A DNA stretch of 64,000 bases. Source: Sansalvadorimonas sp965221135 (lineage in GTDB: Bacteria > Pseudomonadota > Gammaproteobacteria > Pseudomonadales > Endozoicomonadaceae). The stretch is taken from positions 1,302,001-1,366,000 of the forward strand of contig CBDCRZ010000106.1 of the NCBI GenBank assembly GCA_965221135.1, in the 5' to 3' direction. Shown here piece by piece: positions 8,421-17,738 of the stretch; the stretch's first letter is position 1, and the number at the start of each line of letters is the position of its first letter. The notes beneath the pieces are model-generated. The model made no database searches, was not told the origin of the DNA, and was given only the letters and a program-made list of their open reading frames with translations. A program made the position numbers and the translations under genes.

Positions 8421-8864
8421 ATGTCTGAAGGTATTTATCAGCAAGAACTTCATATCTCCTGGGAAGACTTCCATAGCGATACCCGCAAGCTGGCTGAAAA
8501 GCTCAAGCACAGAGAATGGAAAGGCATGCTGGCCATCACCCGTGGTGGCCTGGGTCCTGCAACAGTGCTCTCCAGAGAGCTGGATATCACTAATATTGAT
8601 ACCGTCTGCATAGCCAGTTACGACGATAAGAGTCAGGGCGAACTGCAGGTGTTGAAAGGCATCACTCTGGATGACGGTGGCGAAGGCTGGCTGGTTGTGG
8701 ATGATCTGGTCGATACCGGCAAGACTTTGAAACTGGTGAAGGAACTGCTCCCTAAAGCTCACGTAGCTACCATTTACGCCAAACCAGCCGGTGTTGAAAT
8801 GGCTGACACCTGGACGGCTATTGTTGAGCAGAATTGCTGGGTGTTCTTCCCCTGGGAAGAGTGA
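8421..8864 (+). CDS. gpt: Xanthine-guanine phosphoribosyltransferase
   Basis: Transfers phosphoribose from PRPP to xanthine or guanine (purine salvage). From the ATG at 8421, which has an AGGA ribosome binding site, the product is 147 residues and begins MSEGIYQQELHISW (E. coli Gpt 152, MSEKYIVTWD). The PRPP-binding motif VVDDLVDTGKT and the AITRGGLGPATVLSREL segment are typical, as is KPAGVEMAD. Earlier in-frame starts (8367, 8403) would lie within the leader hairpins and are not supported. It works in the same pathway as gsk upstream and guaBA further on. Confidence 0.92.
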   Translation: MSEGIYQQELHISWEDFHSDTRKLAEKLKHREWKGMLAITRGGLGPATVLSRELDITNIDTVCIASYDDKSQGELQVLKGITLDDGGEGWLVVDDLVDTGKTLKLVKELLPKAHVATIYAKPAGVEMADTWTAIVEQNCWVFFPWEE

Positions 8865-9150
8865 TTCAGGGTTTCTGTAGTCTTCATGGGCTCTAAATGC
8901 GCATTACGGTTTTTACTTTCTTGACAGGTGCTCGCCAATGGCTGGGGGTTCGGTTAGAATCGCCGCCATGGTGGAGGGGTTCGTTGCCACACGGCTGGAA
9001 CGTTTGTTTTAAATAAGATCGTTTTCAGCCAATTTGCACTATAACAACTTGCCTTAATAACAAATTTGCCCCAATTCTGCTTTCTTTACGAAGCAGTCAA
9101 GAGGGACAGCCGGATACCCGGTAATACCAAGCATATTCAGGAGAAAGCAA
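8865..9150 (+). other. Intergenic region upstream of ndk
   Basis: No coding signal. It holds TTGACA at 8921-8926 and TAGAAT at 8955-8960, but these are 28 bases apart and do not form a normal sigma-70 pair. The ndk ribosome binding site (AGGAGA) is near 9140. Confidence 0.4.
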
Positions 9151-9582
9151 ATGGCCGTAGAGCGCACACTGTCCATTATCAAGCCGGACGCGGTCGCCAA
9201 AAATGTTGTTGGCAAAATTTACAGCCGTTTCGAAGATGCGGGCCTGAAAATTGTTGCTGGCAAGATGGTTCACCTCTCTCAGGAGAAGGCTGAAGGTTTC
9301 TACGCAGAGCACAAAGAACGTCCTTTTTTCGGTGACCTGGTTGCATTCATGACTTCCGGTCCTGTCGTTGTTTCTGTTCTCGAAGGCGAAAACGCCGTTG
9401 TTGTCCATCGTGACCTGATGGGCGCAACCAACCCTAAGGAAGCTGCAGCCGGAACTATTCGTGCTGATTTTGCTGAAACTATTGATGAAAATGCTGTGCA
9501 TGGCTCTGACGCTACTGCATCTGCAGCCCGGGAAGTGGCTTACTTCTTCGAGGACAGCGAACTCTGTCCACGTACTCGCTAA
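9151..9582 (+). CDS. ndk: Nucleoside diphosphate kinase
   Basis: Transfers the gamma phosphate of ATP to NDPs through a phosphohistidine. The 143-residue product has the standard bacterial length and the active-site NAVHGSD motif with H117. The substrate-binding segments RTLSIIKPDAV and GATNPKEAAAGTIRADF are present. It has a good AGGAG site and precedes rlmN, the usual order in this group. Confidence 0.98.
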   Translation: MAVERTLSIIKPDAVAKNVVGKIYSRFEDAGLKIVAGKMVHLSQEKAEGFYAEHKERPFFGDLVAFMTSGPVVVSVLEGENAVVVHRDLMGATNPKEAAAGTIRADFAETIDENAVHGSDATASAAREVAYFFEDSELCPRTR

Positions 9583-9644
9583 TCAGCCAGCTCTTTAAAG
9601 CAAGTGTTGATGTGAGTGCGGTTTGATTCCGAGGTGATGTGTTT

Positions 9645-10793
9645 ATGAGTGTTGAAAAAGTTAATCTGCTGGGCCTGACGAAAGAGAAACTTGCCGATTT
9701 CTTCAAGGAGATTGGTGAGAAGCCTTTTCGTGCCCAACAGGTTATGAAATGGATACATCACTTCGGGGTTGATGACTTTGATGAGATGACCAACGTCAGC
9801 AAGGCGCTGCGTGCCAGGCTGAAAGAGGTTGCCGAGATCCGCGGGCCGGAAGTGGTTTCCTGCGATATCTCTGAGGACGGCACTCGCAAGTGGGTAGTCC
9901 GTGTGGCCAGCGGCAGCTGTGTCGAAACTGTACTGATTCCCGAAGGCAAGCGTGGCACTCTGTGTGTCTCTTCCCAGGCCGGTTGTGCCCTGGACTGCAG
10001 CTTCTGTTCTACGGGTAAGCAGGGCTTTAACTCTGATCTGACAGTGGCCGAAATTATTGGCCAGGTCTGGTTGGCAGTGAAATCCTTCGGTCCTCCTGCT
10101 TCCAGTGAGGAACGCAAGGTGACTAACGTTGTGATGATGGGTATGGGCGAGCCCCTGCTCAACTTCGAAAATGTTATGGATTCCATGGATCTGATGATGG
10201 ACGACTATGGTTATGGTCTGTCCAAGCGTCGGGTTACATTGAGTACTTCCGGTGTGGTACCTAACTTGCGTCGTATGATTGGCCGTACTGACGTATCACT
10301 GGCCGTGTCTCTGCATGCGTCAAACGATGAGCTGCGTAATGTACTGGTACCCATAAACAAAAAGTACAACCTCAAAGAGCTGATTACAGCGATTGATGAG
10401 TATATGACCAGCCTCCCGGATACCTCCCGGGTTGTGACGATTGAATATACTTTGATGGCTGGCATCAACGATCAGCCGGAGCAGGCCCGTGAACTTATTC
10501 GCCTGCTGAAGCATGTACCCTGCAAGATTAACCTGATACCCTTCAATCCATTCCCTCACTCGGGATACGAGCGCCCCAGTAATAACGCGATTCGGCGTTT
10601 CCAGGTTGCCTTGATTGAAGCAGGGTTCAATACCACCGTGCGCAAGACCCGCGGTGATGATATTGACGCTGCCTGTGGTCAGTTAGTGGGCTCTGTTATG
10701 GACAAGACCCGCCGCAGTGCCCGTTATGAAGAGGCACGGCGCGAGCAGTCCCGGCAACCGGAAAACGTAAGGTTCATAGACCGGGTGTCCTGA
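9645..10793 (+). CDS. rlmN: 23S rRNA/tRNA adenine-C2 methyltransferase RlmN
   Basis: Radical-SAM enzyme that methylates C2 of A2503 in 23S rRNA and A37 in some tRNAs. The [4Fe-4S] motif C114-x3-C118-x2-C121 (CALDCSFC) is present, as is the methyl-carrying C344 in AACGQLVG. The GEP-type SAM contact appears as MGMGEPLLN. The ATG at 9645 has a GAGGTG site 8 bases upstream; an in-frame GTG at 9639 is less well placed. The product is 382 residues (E. coli 384). Confidence 0.97.
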   Translation: MSVEKVNLLGLTKEKLADFFKEIGEKPFRAQQVMKWIHHFGVDDFDEMTNVSKALRARLKEVAEIRGPEVVSCDISEDGTRKWVVRVASGSCVETVLIPEGKRGTLCVSSQAGCALDCSFCSTGKQGFNSDLTVAEIIGQVWLAVKSFGPPASSEERKVTNVVMMGMGEPLLNFENVMDSMDLMMDDYGYGLSKRRVTLSTSGVVPNLRRMIGRTDVSLAVSLHASNDELRNVLVPINKKYNLKELITAIDEYMTSLPDTSRVVTIEYTLMAGINDQPEQARELIRLLKHVPCKINLIPFNPFPHSGYERPSNNAIRRFQVALIEAGFNTTVRKTRGDDIDAACGQLVGSVMDKTRRSARYEEARREQSRQPENVRFIDRVS

Positions 10794-10828
10794 ATAGCTG
10801 ATCCCGAAGAGAACGCCTGACAGACACT

Positions 10829-11623
10829 ATGGATAGCCGCACAAGCAAGTCACTGCTGATAGCACTTCTCTTCTCTGGAATCTTCCTGCTGACCGGCTGT
10901 GTCAGCACGCTGCCCGAAACCGGCGGTACCAAGATTAACGACCCTGAGGCTTATGAACAGCGTAACCTGGAGATTGCTTTTGGCTTTCTCCAGCAGGGTT
11001 ACCCTGGCCGGGCTATTGCCCGTCTTCAGGAGGTGCTGAAGGTTAATAGTCGCTCTTCCCGCGCCTACGGCATGCTGGGTGTTATCTATCAGAGCCAGAA
11101 AGAGTATGAGTTGTCTAAAGAGAACTTTATCAAGGCGCTTTCCATTGATTCTGACGCATCCGATATCCGCTTAAACTATGGCGGTCTTCTGTACGCGATG
11201 GAGCGTTATGATGATGCTCGTGAAGAGCTTGAAGCCGTTACGGAAGACATCTATTACGAGAACCGCAGCCGGGCGTTTGAGAACCTCGGGTTTGTGGCAC
11301 TCAAGCAGAATGATAAGGCCATGGCCAAAGAGCACTTTGAGCGGGCTCTTCGCCTCGATCGTCGTTTGCCGAATGCCAGTATTGAGTTAACCCAGATTTA
11401 TTACGACGATGGTAACCTCGTGAGCGCGGAACGTTATTTCCGGGTCTATGAGGAAATCACCAGAAACAGCCGGCCTACAGCGCGAAGTCTGTGGCTCGGT
11501 ATAGAATTATCCCGGGCCTTTGATCAGTCGAAGCAGCTAAGACTATATGCTCAGCAGTTGCGCCGTTACTACCCGGGATCTCAGGAATATCGCCAGTATC
11601 AGGCCTCTTTACGGAATGAGTGA
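10829..11623 (+). CDS. pilW: Type IV pilus biogenesis/stability lipoprotein PilW (PilF)
   Basis: Outer-membrane TPR lipoprotein (pilotin) needed for secretin assembly in type IV pili; E. coli retains a version of it as YfgC-neighbourhood PilW. The signal peptide ends in the lipobox LLTGC with C24. TPR units occupy about residues 40-230, for example the AYGMLGVIYQSQKEYELSK and AFENLGFVALKQNDKAMAK segments. Its stop overlaps the rodZ start by 8 bases. No other pilus genes are in the window, so a role in piliation here is taken from the family. Confidence 0.93.
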   Translation: MDSRTSKSLLIALLFSGIFLLTGCVSTLPETGGTKINDPEAYEQRNLEIAFGFLQQGYPGRAIARLQEVLKVNSRSSRAYGMLGVIYQSQKEYELSKENFIKALSIDSDASDIRLNYGGLLYAMERYDDAREELEAVTEDIYYENRSRAFENLGFVALKQNDKAMAKEHFERALRLDRRLPNASIELTQIYYDDGNLVSAERYFRVYEEITRNSRPTARSLWLGIELSRAFDQSKQLRLYAQQLRRYYPGSQEYRQYQASLRNE

Positions 11624-12602
11624 CGAAAAACGAACAGATGAAGAAGGTGCTGAGCAGCGCTTTCAAAGTGCAGGTGAACTGCTTGCACAGGAACGACAGT
11701 CCAAAAATCTCACCATTGAGCAGGTATCTGATCGACTGAAAATCTCCGAGGCCAATTTGAAGGCCATGGAAGCGGATCAGTTTGAGCAATTACCTGGCCC
11801 GGCTTTTTCCAAGGGATATTTACGCAGTTATGCGCGACTGCTTGATATCAACGAAGCCAGAATCATGGAGCTTTACGGAGAGGCTGAACAGGCAGATGTT
11901 CAGGTGTCCCGCCTGCTTTCAGAGAAGCCTCTTGATCATCCCAATGGTGTGGGTAATGCCTGGCTGGTTGGGGTGTTTCTGGTGATTGTTGCGGGCTTTG
12001 TTGGCAGCAGTATTTACTGGTGGAACAGCCCGGGTAAGACAGAGAATGCCGCGCAAGATACGGCTGTTTCAGCGTCAGCGGAGCCCTCAGTATCTGAAGC
12101 TTTGACTGAGACTCCTCAGGAAGTGGTATCACCAGAGCCGCCTGTTGCTGGTGATGTTACGGAAGATAAACAGGAATCTGCAGAGAAAGCTGCTGACATC
12201 GAAGGGGCTGATATCGAAGAGGCTGCCCCGTCGGAACAGGTGCAGATTGAGCCAGCATCCACGGTAGAGTCAGTGATTGAAGAGCCTGTCGCATCGGTTG
12301 AAGAAGTCGCTCCTGATACAACTACAGCACCGGTTTCTGCTACTCTTTCAGCCCCTAAGGAAGATCGACTTGTGGTACGCTTCAATGCGGACTGCTGGGT
12401 TGAGGTGCGTGATGGGAGTGGTAAAGTACTCTTTTCCGATATTAAAACTGGGCAGAGTGAGTTAAGTCTCGCTGGTCAGGGGCCGCTGGATATAAAATTT
12501 GGCAACTTTGGAGCCGTCTCCGAAATGTTGTTTAATGGTAAGTCGGTAACCAAAAAGGTGCCGGTTTCCAGACGGGGTATTGGGCGAGTAACTCTCGGTT
12601 AA
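11616..12602 (+). CDS. rodZ: Cytoskeleton protein RodZ
   Basis: Inner-membrane protein linking MreB filaments to the elongasome and setting rod shape. The ATG at 11616 overlaps the pilW stop and gives 328 residues (E. coli 337). The order is: an N-terminal helix-turn-helix of the Xre type (about 15-85, with LTIEQVSDRLKISEANLKAM), one membrane span (about 112-135, LVGVFLVIVAGFVGSSIYWW), an acidic Pro/Glu/Ser-rich periplasmic linker, and a C-terminal DUF4115 beta domain starting near VVRFNADCWVEVRD. In related genomes ispG follows; here a terminator and then hisS follow. Confidence 0.93.
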   Translation: MSDEKRTDEEGAEQRFQSAGELLAQERQSKNLTIEQVSDRLKISEANLKAMEADQFEQLPGPAFSKGYLRSYARLLDINEARIMELYGEAEQADVQVSRLLSEKPLDHPNGVGNAWLVGVFLVIVAGFVGSSIYWWNSPGKTENAAQDTAVSASAEPSVSEALTETPQEVVSPEPPVAGDVTEDKQESAEKAADIEGADIEEAAPSEQVQIEPASTVESVIEEPVASVEEVAPDTTTAPVSATLSAPKEDRLVVRFNADCWVEVRDGSGKVLFSDIKTGQSELSLAGQGPLDIKFGNFGAVSEMLFNGKSVTKKVPVSRRGIGRVTLG

Positions 12603-12635
12603 AGGTTGTACATTTGCCGCCCCCTGTAAGATTGA

Positions 12636-12667
12636 AACCAGGCTGCCTTCCGGGCAATCTGGTTTTT
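12636..12667 (+). terminator. Rho-independent terminator after rodZ
   Basis: Twelve-pair stem with one mismatch (AACCAGGCTGCC against GGCAATCTGGTT), loop about 5 bases, followed by TTTTT. It sits where ispG normally lies between rodZ and hisS, so hisS probably has its own promoter or depends on readthrough. Confidence 0.75.
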
Positions 12668-12683
12668 GTGGATATATTGAGTG

Positions 12684-13970
12684 ATGAGTAAGGACAGTAC
12701 ATTGGCGAAACAGCTGCAGGCCATTCGCGGCATGAATGACATTCTCCCTGAACAGACTCCGGTATGGAGCTGGCTGGAGAGTAATATTCGCCACATCCTC
12801 GGCCAGTATGGCTACAACGAAATGCGTGTGCCCATTGTTGAGTACACCAACCTTTTTGCCCGTGGCATTGGTGAAAACACCGATGTGGTGGAAAAGGAGA
12901 TGTATACCTTTGAAGACCGTGGTGGTGACAGCCTGACGCTACGCCCTGAAGCTACGGCCTGCTGTGTACGTGCCGGTATTCAGAATGGCTTGTTTCATAA
13001 TCAGCAGCAGCGCATCTGGACCATGGGGCCGATGTTCCGCTATGAACGTCCCCAGAAAGGTCGTTACCGCCAGTTTCACCAGGTAAGCGTAGAGGCTTTC
13101 GGTATCGACGGTCCGGATATTGATGCCGAATTGATTCTGATGACCTGGTCCCTTTGGAAAAAACTGGGTCTTGAGAAACATGTCACACTTGAGCTGAATT
13201 CTCTGGGTGATATGGAATCCCGCAAGAACTACCGTGAAGCTCTGATCGCTTATCTTGAGCAGCATAAAGATAAGCTGGACGAAGACAGCAAGCGCCGCAT
13301 GTATGCCAACCCTCTGCGGGTGCTGGACAGCAAAGATCGCGGTACCCGGTCCATTCTGGGTGAAGCGCCCCGGCTGCATGATTATCTGGATGAAGAATCC
13401 ATGGCTCATTTCAAGAAACTGTGTGCGGTTCTGGATGATGCCGGTGTGAAATATATTGTGAATCAGCGCCTTGTACGGGGTCTGGATTACTACAATCGAA
13501 CCGTGTTTGAATGGATAACCTCCTCCCTGGGTTCCCAGGGTACCGTTTGTGGCGGTGGCCGCTATGACGGTCTGGTGGAACAACTGGGTGGTAAGGCGGT
13601 TAACGCCTGTGGTTTTGCCATGGGTATGGAGCGACTGATTCTGCTTCTGGAAACCTGTAATCTGGTGCCAGAATCTGTTCATCAGCGCGTTGATGCTGCA
13701 CTGGTCACTTTTGGAGACCTGGGCACTTACGGACTGGTATTGGCAGAGCGTATTCGTGAAGCCTGTCCGGAACTGCGCCTCCATGTGTGTTGCGGCGGTG
13801 GCAGTGTGAAGAGCCAGATGAAGCGGGCAGATCGTTCCGGTGCTACTGTGGCGCTGGTTATTGGTGAAGATGAAAAGAATAATGGGACTGTGACCCTGAA
13901 GTTCCTGCGGGAAGATAAGCCTCAGGAAACCCTGAATTTTGACGAACTGGTTGCACGAGTTACGCTGTAA
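12684..13970 (+). CDS. hisS: Histidyl-tRNA synthetase
   Basis: Class II aminoacyl-tRNA synthetase that charges tRNA-His. The product is 428 residues (E. coli 424). Motif 2 is seen around MFRYERPQKGRYRQFHQ, the histidine-specific loop LVRGLDYYNRTVFEW is present, and motif 3 lies near GFAMGMERLI. The anticodon-binding domain takes up the last ~100 residues. The ATG at 12684 was chosen over the adjacent GTG at 12681; the Shine-Dalgarno is weak for both. Confidence 0.97.
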   Translation: MSKDSTLAKQLQAIRGMNDILPEQTPVWSWLESNIRHILGQYGYNEMRVPIVEYTNLFARGIGENTDVVEKEMYTFEDRGGDSLTLRPEATACCVRAGIQNGLFHNQQQRIWTMGPMFRYERPQKGRYRQFHQVSVEAFGIDGPDIDAELILMTWSLWKKLGLEKHVTLELNSLGDMESRKNYREALIAYLEQHKDKLDEDSKRRMYANPLRVLDSKDRGTRSILGEAPRLHDYLDEESMAHFKKLCAVLDDAGVKYIVNQRLVRGLDYYNRTVFEWITSSLGSQGTVCGGGRYDGLVEQLGGKAVNACGFAMGMERLILLLETCNLVPESVHQRVDAALVTFGDLGTYGLVLAERIREACPELRLHVCCGGGSVKSQMKRADRSGATVALVIGEDEKNNGTVTLKFLREDKPQETLNFDELVARVTL

Positions 13971-13982
13971 TCAATGAATTCA

Positions 13983-14037
13983 GGTCAGGTTGTAGAAGAC
14001 CTGACCCATTTAATAAAGAGCTTTTTTATAAAAAGCT
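13983..14037 (+). other. Two consecutive hairpins between hisS and yfgM
   Basis: A perfect 8-bp stem GGTCAGGT/ACCTGACC (13983-14006) is followed by AGCTTTTT/AAAAAGCT (14019-14037). The first may act as a weak terminator or processing site in the hisS-yfgM-bamB transcript. Confidence 0.4.
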
Positions 14038-14071
14038 ATAAGCGCTTCAAGCGAGAATCTGGGAGTAAAAC

Positions 14072-14758
14072 GTGGATAGTTTGCGAACCGAAGAAGAACA
14101 GGTCGCGGCCATTAAACAGTTCTGGAAAGACTACGGCTCTGCCATATTGCTGGGTATTGTACTGTCACTGGGCTCGGTTTATGGCTGGAAAGCCTGGAAG
14201 GGGCACAACGCTGAGCAGGCTGAACTGGCTTCTGGTATTTATCAGGAATTGCTGGATATGAGCCTGCGCCAGCCGGGTCAGTCTATGACACAGGAGCAGC
14301 AGGCTTCTTTTGATAACCTGTTGAAGACCCTGGTTGAAGACCATAAAGATACGGTTTACACCCAGATGGCTGCTCTGATGAAAGCTAATCTTGCGGTTCA
14401 GGCCGATGATATGACAACCGCTCGTGATGAGCTGGAATGGGTTCTGTTACAGAAGCCATCCCGTGATATTGCTGTTATCACCCGTCTGCGTCTGGCTCGT
14501 GTACTGCTGGCTCTGCCAGGTGATGATTTGAAAAAGAATGCTGATGAAGCTCTGGTTCTGTTGAATCAGATTGACCAGGTTGGTGCTTTCAAAGCATCTT
14601 ATGAAGATGTACGGGGTGATGTACTGCTGGTACTTGGTCGCCGTGATGAAGCACGTACGGCTTACCAAATAGCTGCAGATGTTGCCGCTGAAAATGGTGA
14701 ACAGCGACCTCTGTTGAATCTGAAACTGGAAGATCTGGCACAAGCCAAGGGAAAATAA
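14072..14758 (+). CDS. yfgM: Ancillary SecYEG translocon subunit YfgM
   Basis: Membrane-anchored TPR protein that associates with SecYEG and PpiD and helps hand substrates to periplasmic chaperones. The 228-residue product starts with GTG at 14072 behind a GGGAG site. The N-terminal cytosolic segment (MDSLRTEEEQVAAIKQFW) is followed by one transmembrane helix (about 22-40, AILLGIVLSLGSVYGW) and a helical periplasmic domain. It lies between hisS and bamB, the standard position. Confidence 0.93.
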   Translation: MDSLRTEEEQVAAIKQFWKDYGSAILLGIVLSLGSVYGWKAWKGHNAEQAELASGIYQELLDMSLRQPGQSMTQEQQASFDNLLKTLVEDHKDTVYTQMAALMKANLAVQADDMTTARDELEWVLLQKPSRDIAVITRLRLARVLLALPGDDLKKNADEALVLLNQIDQVGAFKASYEDVRGDVLLVLGRRDEARTAYQIAADVAAENGEQRPLLNLKLEDLAQAKGK

Positions 14759-14764
14759 CGAGAG

Positions 14765-15931
14765 ATGCAAAATCCTGTCGCCCGAAGCATGAAATATCTG
14801 TGGACTGCCGCCCTCGGGATTACTTTCCTGGGGCTGGCAGGGTGTAGCAGCGATGGTGAGGACGCCATCGAGCCGAATCCTCTACCTGAATTTAAGGAAG
14901 AGGTGACCCTGAAAGAGGCCTGGAGCCATGGTGTAGGTGATGGGCAGGGTGAAGTCTGGCTGCATCTAACTCCGGCTGTTGATGGTGGTCAGATATTTGT
15001 TACTGGCGTGTCAGGGCGTGTCACCTCTCTTGATCGGATTAGTGGCAAGAAGAGCTGGTCTGTTGACCTGAAGCGTCGCATAAGCGGCGGCACTGGCGTT
15101 GGTGGCGGAATTATTGCTCTGGGTACCCGCGATGGTCATGTTATTGCTCTGGATGAAACCAGCGGCAAGGTAATCTGGGAAACTGCGGTGAGTAGCGAAG
15201 CACTGGCAGCCCCTCAAATTGACCAGGGTGTTGTGGTTGTTCAGACTGCTGATGCCAAATTGACTGGCCTGGATGTGGCTTCCGGGAATCGTATCTGGCT
15301 GCAGGAAGTGATTCAGCCAGTACTGACTCTTCGTGGTACGGCGACCCCTACTATTCGCAATGGGGTTGTCTATGCTGGCTTTGCCAATGGTGAGGCTCGG
15401 GCATTCCGTCTTAATAATGGTTCCCTGATGTGGAGTCACAAGATTGCCGTCCCCCGTGGTTCTTCCGAGCTGGAGCGGATGGTGGATATTGATGCATCAC
15501 CACTGTTTAGTAGTGACCTGCTCTATATGATCGGATATCAGGGTAATGTTGTTGCTCTGGATCCAGCTGGCGGTCGTCCCCTCTGGAGTCGCGAAGCCTC
15601 CAGTTTCGAAAGCATGAGCGAAGGTTTCGGTAACCTTTACCTGAGCGATGCCACCAGTGTGGTATCAGCGGTTGATCAGCGTACCGGCGCTATCGTCTGG
15701 AGCCAGAAGGAACTTCTGCATCGGAACCTTTCTGGCCCGGCTACCCTTAGCAGTTATGTTTTTGTCGGCGATTTTGAAGGTTATATCCATGGGGTTTCCC
15801 AGGTCGATGGACGCATCGTCAGCCGCTCCCGGTTAAACTCTTCAGGTATTCGAGTAAGCCCGATTGTGGTCGGAAATATGATGTATGTGTATGCCAATGA
15901 TGGTGAACTGGCCGCTTACACGATTAAGTAA
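14765..15931 (+). CDS. bamB: Outer membrane assembly lipoprotein BamB
   Basis: Beta-propeller lipoprotein of the BAM complex, which folds outer-membrane proteins. The signal peptide ends with the lipobox GLAGC (C27). PQQ-like propeller repeats follow, each with a [GA]xDxxTGxxxW-type core such as ALDETSGKVIWET, GLDVASGNRIWL, ALDPAGGRPLW and AVDQRTGAIVW. Length is 388 residues (E. coli 392). A later in-frame ATG at 14789 would also keep the lipobox. Confidence 0.96.
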   Translation: MQNPVARSMKYLWTAALGITFLGLAGCSSDGEDAIEPNPLPEFKEEVTLKEAWSHGVGDGQGEVWLHLTPAVDGGQIFVTGVSGRVTSLDRISGKKSWSVDLKRRISGGTGVGGGIIALGTRDGHVIALDETSGKVIWETAVSSEALAAPQIDQGVVVVQTADAKLTGLDVASGNRIWLQEVIQPVLTLRGTATPTIRNGVVYAGFANGEARAFRLNNGSLMWSHKIAVPRGSSELERMVDIDASPLFSSDLLYMIGYQGNVVALDPAGGRPLWSREASSFESMSEGFGNLYLSDATSVVSAVDQRTGAIVWSQKELLHRNLSGPATLSSYVFVGDFEGYIHGVSQVDGRIVSRSRLNSSGIRVSPIVVGNMMYVYANDGELAAYTIK

Positions 15932-16000
15932 AACGCGTTAACGAAGTTGATTCGTCCCCTCGACGCTGACTTTCAGGGCAGGGAATTAACGCGATAAAGT

Positions 16001-16022
16001 CTGAAACACACAGGTGTTTCAG
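16001..16022 (+). other. Hairpin between bamB and der
   Basis: Perfect 9-bp stem CTGAAACAC/GTGTTTCAG with an ACAG tetraloop, without a T run. Possibly a transcript end or stabilising structure; the 208-base gap shows no gene. Confidence 0.45.
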
Positions 16023-16139
16023 GCTTCAGTCATGGACGGCTGCCGCAAGGTGGCCGTTTGCTGTTTTCTGCCTGCAGGGATTTTTCGGTACTTTCGAAAC
16101 GATTCCTGCAGCGTTTGTGATTTTTGGAAAGAGTAAAGA

Positions 16140-17621
16140 ATGCTTCCTGTCATTGCCCTTGTAGGGCGGCCCAATGTGGGCAAATCGACACTGTTCAACC
16201 AGATGACTCGCAGTCGCGATGCTTTGGTGGCCGACTATTCTGGCCTGACCCGGGACCGGAAGTATGGTGAAGGTCGTCTGGGTGAGCGCGAATACATTGT
16301 TATCGACACCGGCGGTATCAGTGGCGATGAAGAAGGCATTGATTCCCATATGGCTGATCAGTCCCTCATGGCTATTGATGAAGCGGACGCTGTGCTATTT
16401 CTGGTGGATGGTCGTGCTGGCCTGACTGCTGCCGATCAGATGATCGCTGATCATCTGCGTCGTAATGAGAAGAAAGCCTGGCTGGTCATGAACAAGTCCG
16501 ATACGGTTGATCCGGATACCGCCGCTGCTGATTTCTACAGCCTCGGTATGGGCGAGCCAATGCCTATCGCTGCAGCTCACAGAAAGGGGATTCATCATCT
16601 GGTTGAGCTGGTGATGGAAGACTTCCCTGAAATGGATGTTGACCTTGAGCCGGAAGAACCTGGTATCAAAATGGCCATTGTTGGCCGCCCGAATGTGGGT
16701 AAGTCCACTCTGGTTAACCGCATGTTGGGTGAAGATCGTGTTGTGGTCTTTGACCAGGCTGGTACGACCCGCGACAGTATTTATATCCCTTACGAGCGTT
16801 TTGATAAGCGCTACACCCTGATTGACACCGCTGGTGTGCGCCGTCGCGGTAAGGTGAATGAGACTGTTGAAAAGTTCTCGGTCATCAAAACCCTGAAAGC
16901 CATGGAAGACTCCAATGTGGTGATTCTGGTTCTGGATGCCCATGAGGGTATTGTTGAACAGGATCTTCACCTGCTTGGCTTTGTACTCGACAGTGGTCGT
17001 TCACTGGTGATCGCCGTGAACAAGTGGGATGGCATGAGCAACGACGAACGGGCCGAAGTAAAGCGTGAGCTGGACCGTCGCCTGAACTTTGTTGATTTCG
17101 CTGAGATCCACTTTATCTCTGCTATGCACGGTACCAATGTCGGTCACCTGTATGAATCTGTGGAAGAGGCTTATGACTCGGCAATGGGCCGTTGGACGTC
17201 CAACCAGCTGACCCGCATTCTCGAAGATGCTATCGCCAGCCACCAACCACCAATGGTGCGTGGGCACCGTATCAAGCTGCGTTACTGCCATATGGGTGGT
17301 AATAACCCGCCAGTACTGGTGATTCATGGTAATCAGGTTGATTCCGTTCCTCCGTCTTACAGCCGTTATCTCGAAAACACCTTCCGTACCGTGCTGAAAC
17401 TGGTTGGTACTCCTCTGAAGATTGAGTTCAAAGGCAGCACTAACCCATTTGCGGAGAAGAAAAAGCCGGCACAGGTTCAGAATGCCAAGCGTCGTCAGCT
17501 GGATCGTCGTGAAGAGAAGTTCCGTAAGCGTGGTGATGAGCGAGTGGCTCGTCGTCCCGGCAAGATCAAGCAGGCTGGCCCGAATAAGAACAAGCTGAAG
17601 AATAAGGCCCGGACTATTTAA
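16140..17621 (+). CDS. der: Ribosome biogenesis GTPase Der (EngA)
   Basis: Tandem-GTPase protein needed for 50S subunit maturation. Both G domains are complete. The first has a P-loop GRPNVGKST at about residues 8-16 and the DTGG switch; the second has GRPNVGKSTLVNRM, DTAGVRRRG and NKWDG. A C-terminal KH-like domain follows, and the last ~50 residues are Lys/Arg-rich. Length is 493 residues (E. coli 490). It follows bamB as in most gammaproteobacteria. Confidence 0.98.
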   Translation: MLPVIALVGRPNVGKSTLFNQMTRSRDALVADYSGLTRDRKYGEGRLGEREYIVIDTGGISGDEEGIDSHMADQSLMAIDEADAVLFLVDGRAGLTAADQMIADHLRRNEKKAWLVMNKSDTVDPDTAAADFYSLGMGEPMPIAAAHRKGIHHLVELVMEDFPEMDVDLEPEEPGIKMAIVGRPNVGKSTLVNRMLGEDRVVVFDQAGTTRDSIYIPYERFDKRYTLIDTAGVRRRGKVNETVEKFSVIKTLKAMEDSNVVILVLDAHEGIVEQDLHLLGFVLDSGRSLVIAVNKWDGMSNDERAEVKRELDRRLNFVDFAEIHFISAMHGTNVGHLYESVEEAYDSAMGRWTSNQLTRILEDAIASHQPPMVRGHRIKLRYCHMGGNNPPVLVIHGNQVDSVPPSYSRYLENTFRTVLKLVGTPLKIEFKGSTNPFAEKKKPAQVQNAKRRQLDRREEKFRKRGDERVARRPGKIKQAGPNKNKLKNKARTI

Positions 17622-17666
17622 GGTTTTCGGTCTGGCTTCTCAGGTTTAACGTTCTGATGAGTCTTT

Positions 17667-17700
17667 GGCGGGCAATAATTGAATGGGATTATTACCCGTC
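17667..17700 (+). terminator. Hairpin downstream of der
   Basis: Thirteen-base arms GGCGGGCAATAAT / ATTATTACCCGTC with two imperfect pairs and an 8-base loop, about 45 bases after the der stop. No T run follows on the plus strand, so termination is inferred. It lies between der and a convergent gene. Confidence 0.5.
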
Positions 17701-17738
17701 AGGCTTAGGTTTGGTTGCGACTGGTCACTGCGTTTGAC

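Noticed and set aside
8921..8960. TTGACA and TAGAAT as a promoter for ndk
   Set aside because: The spacing is 28 bases, far from the 16-18 needed, and no second hexamer at the right distance was found.
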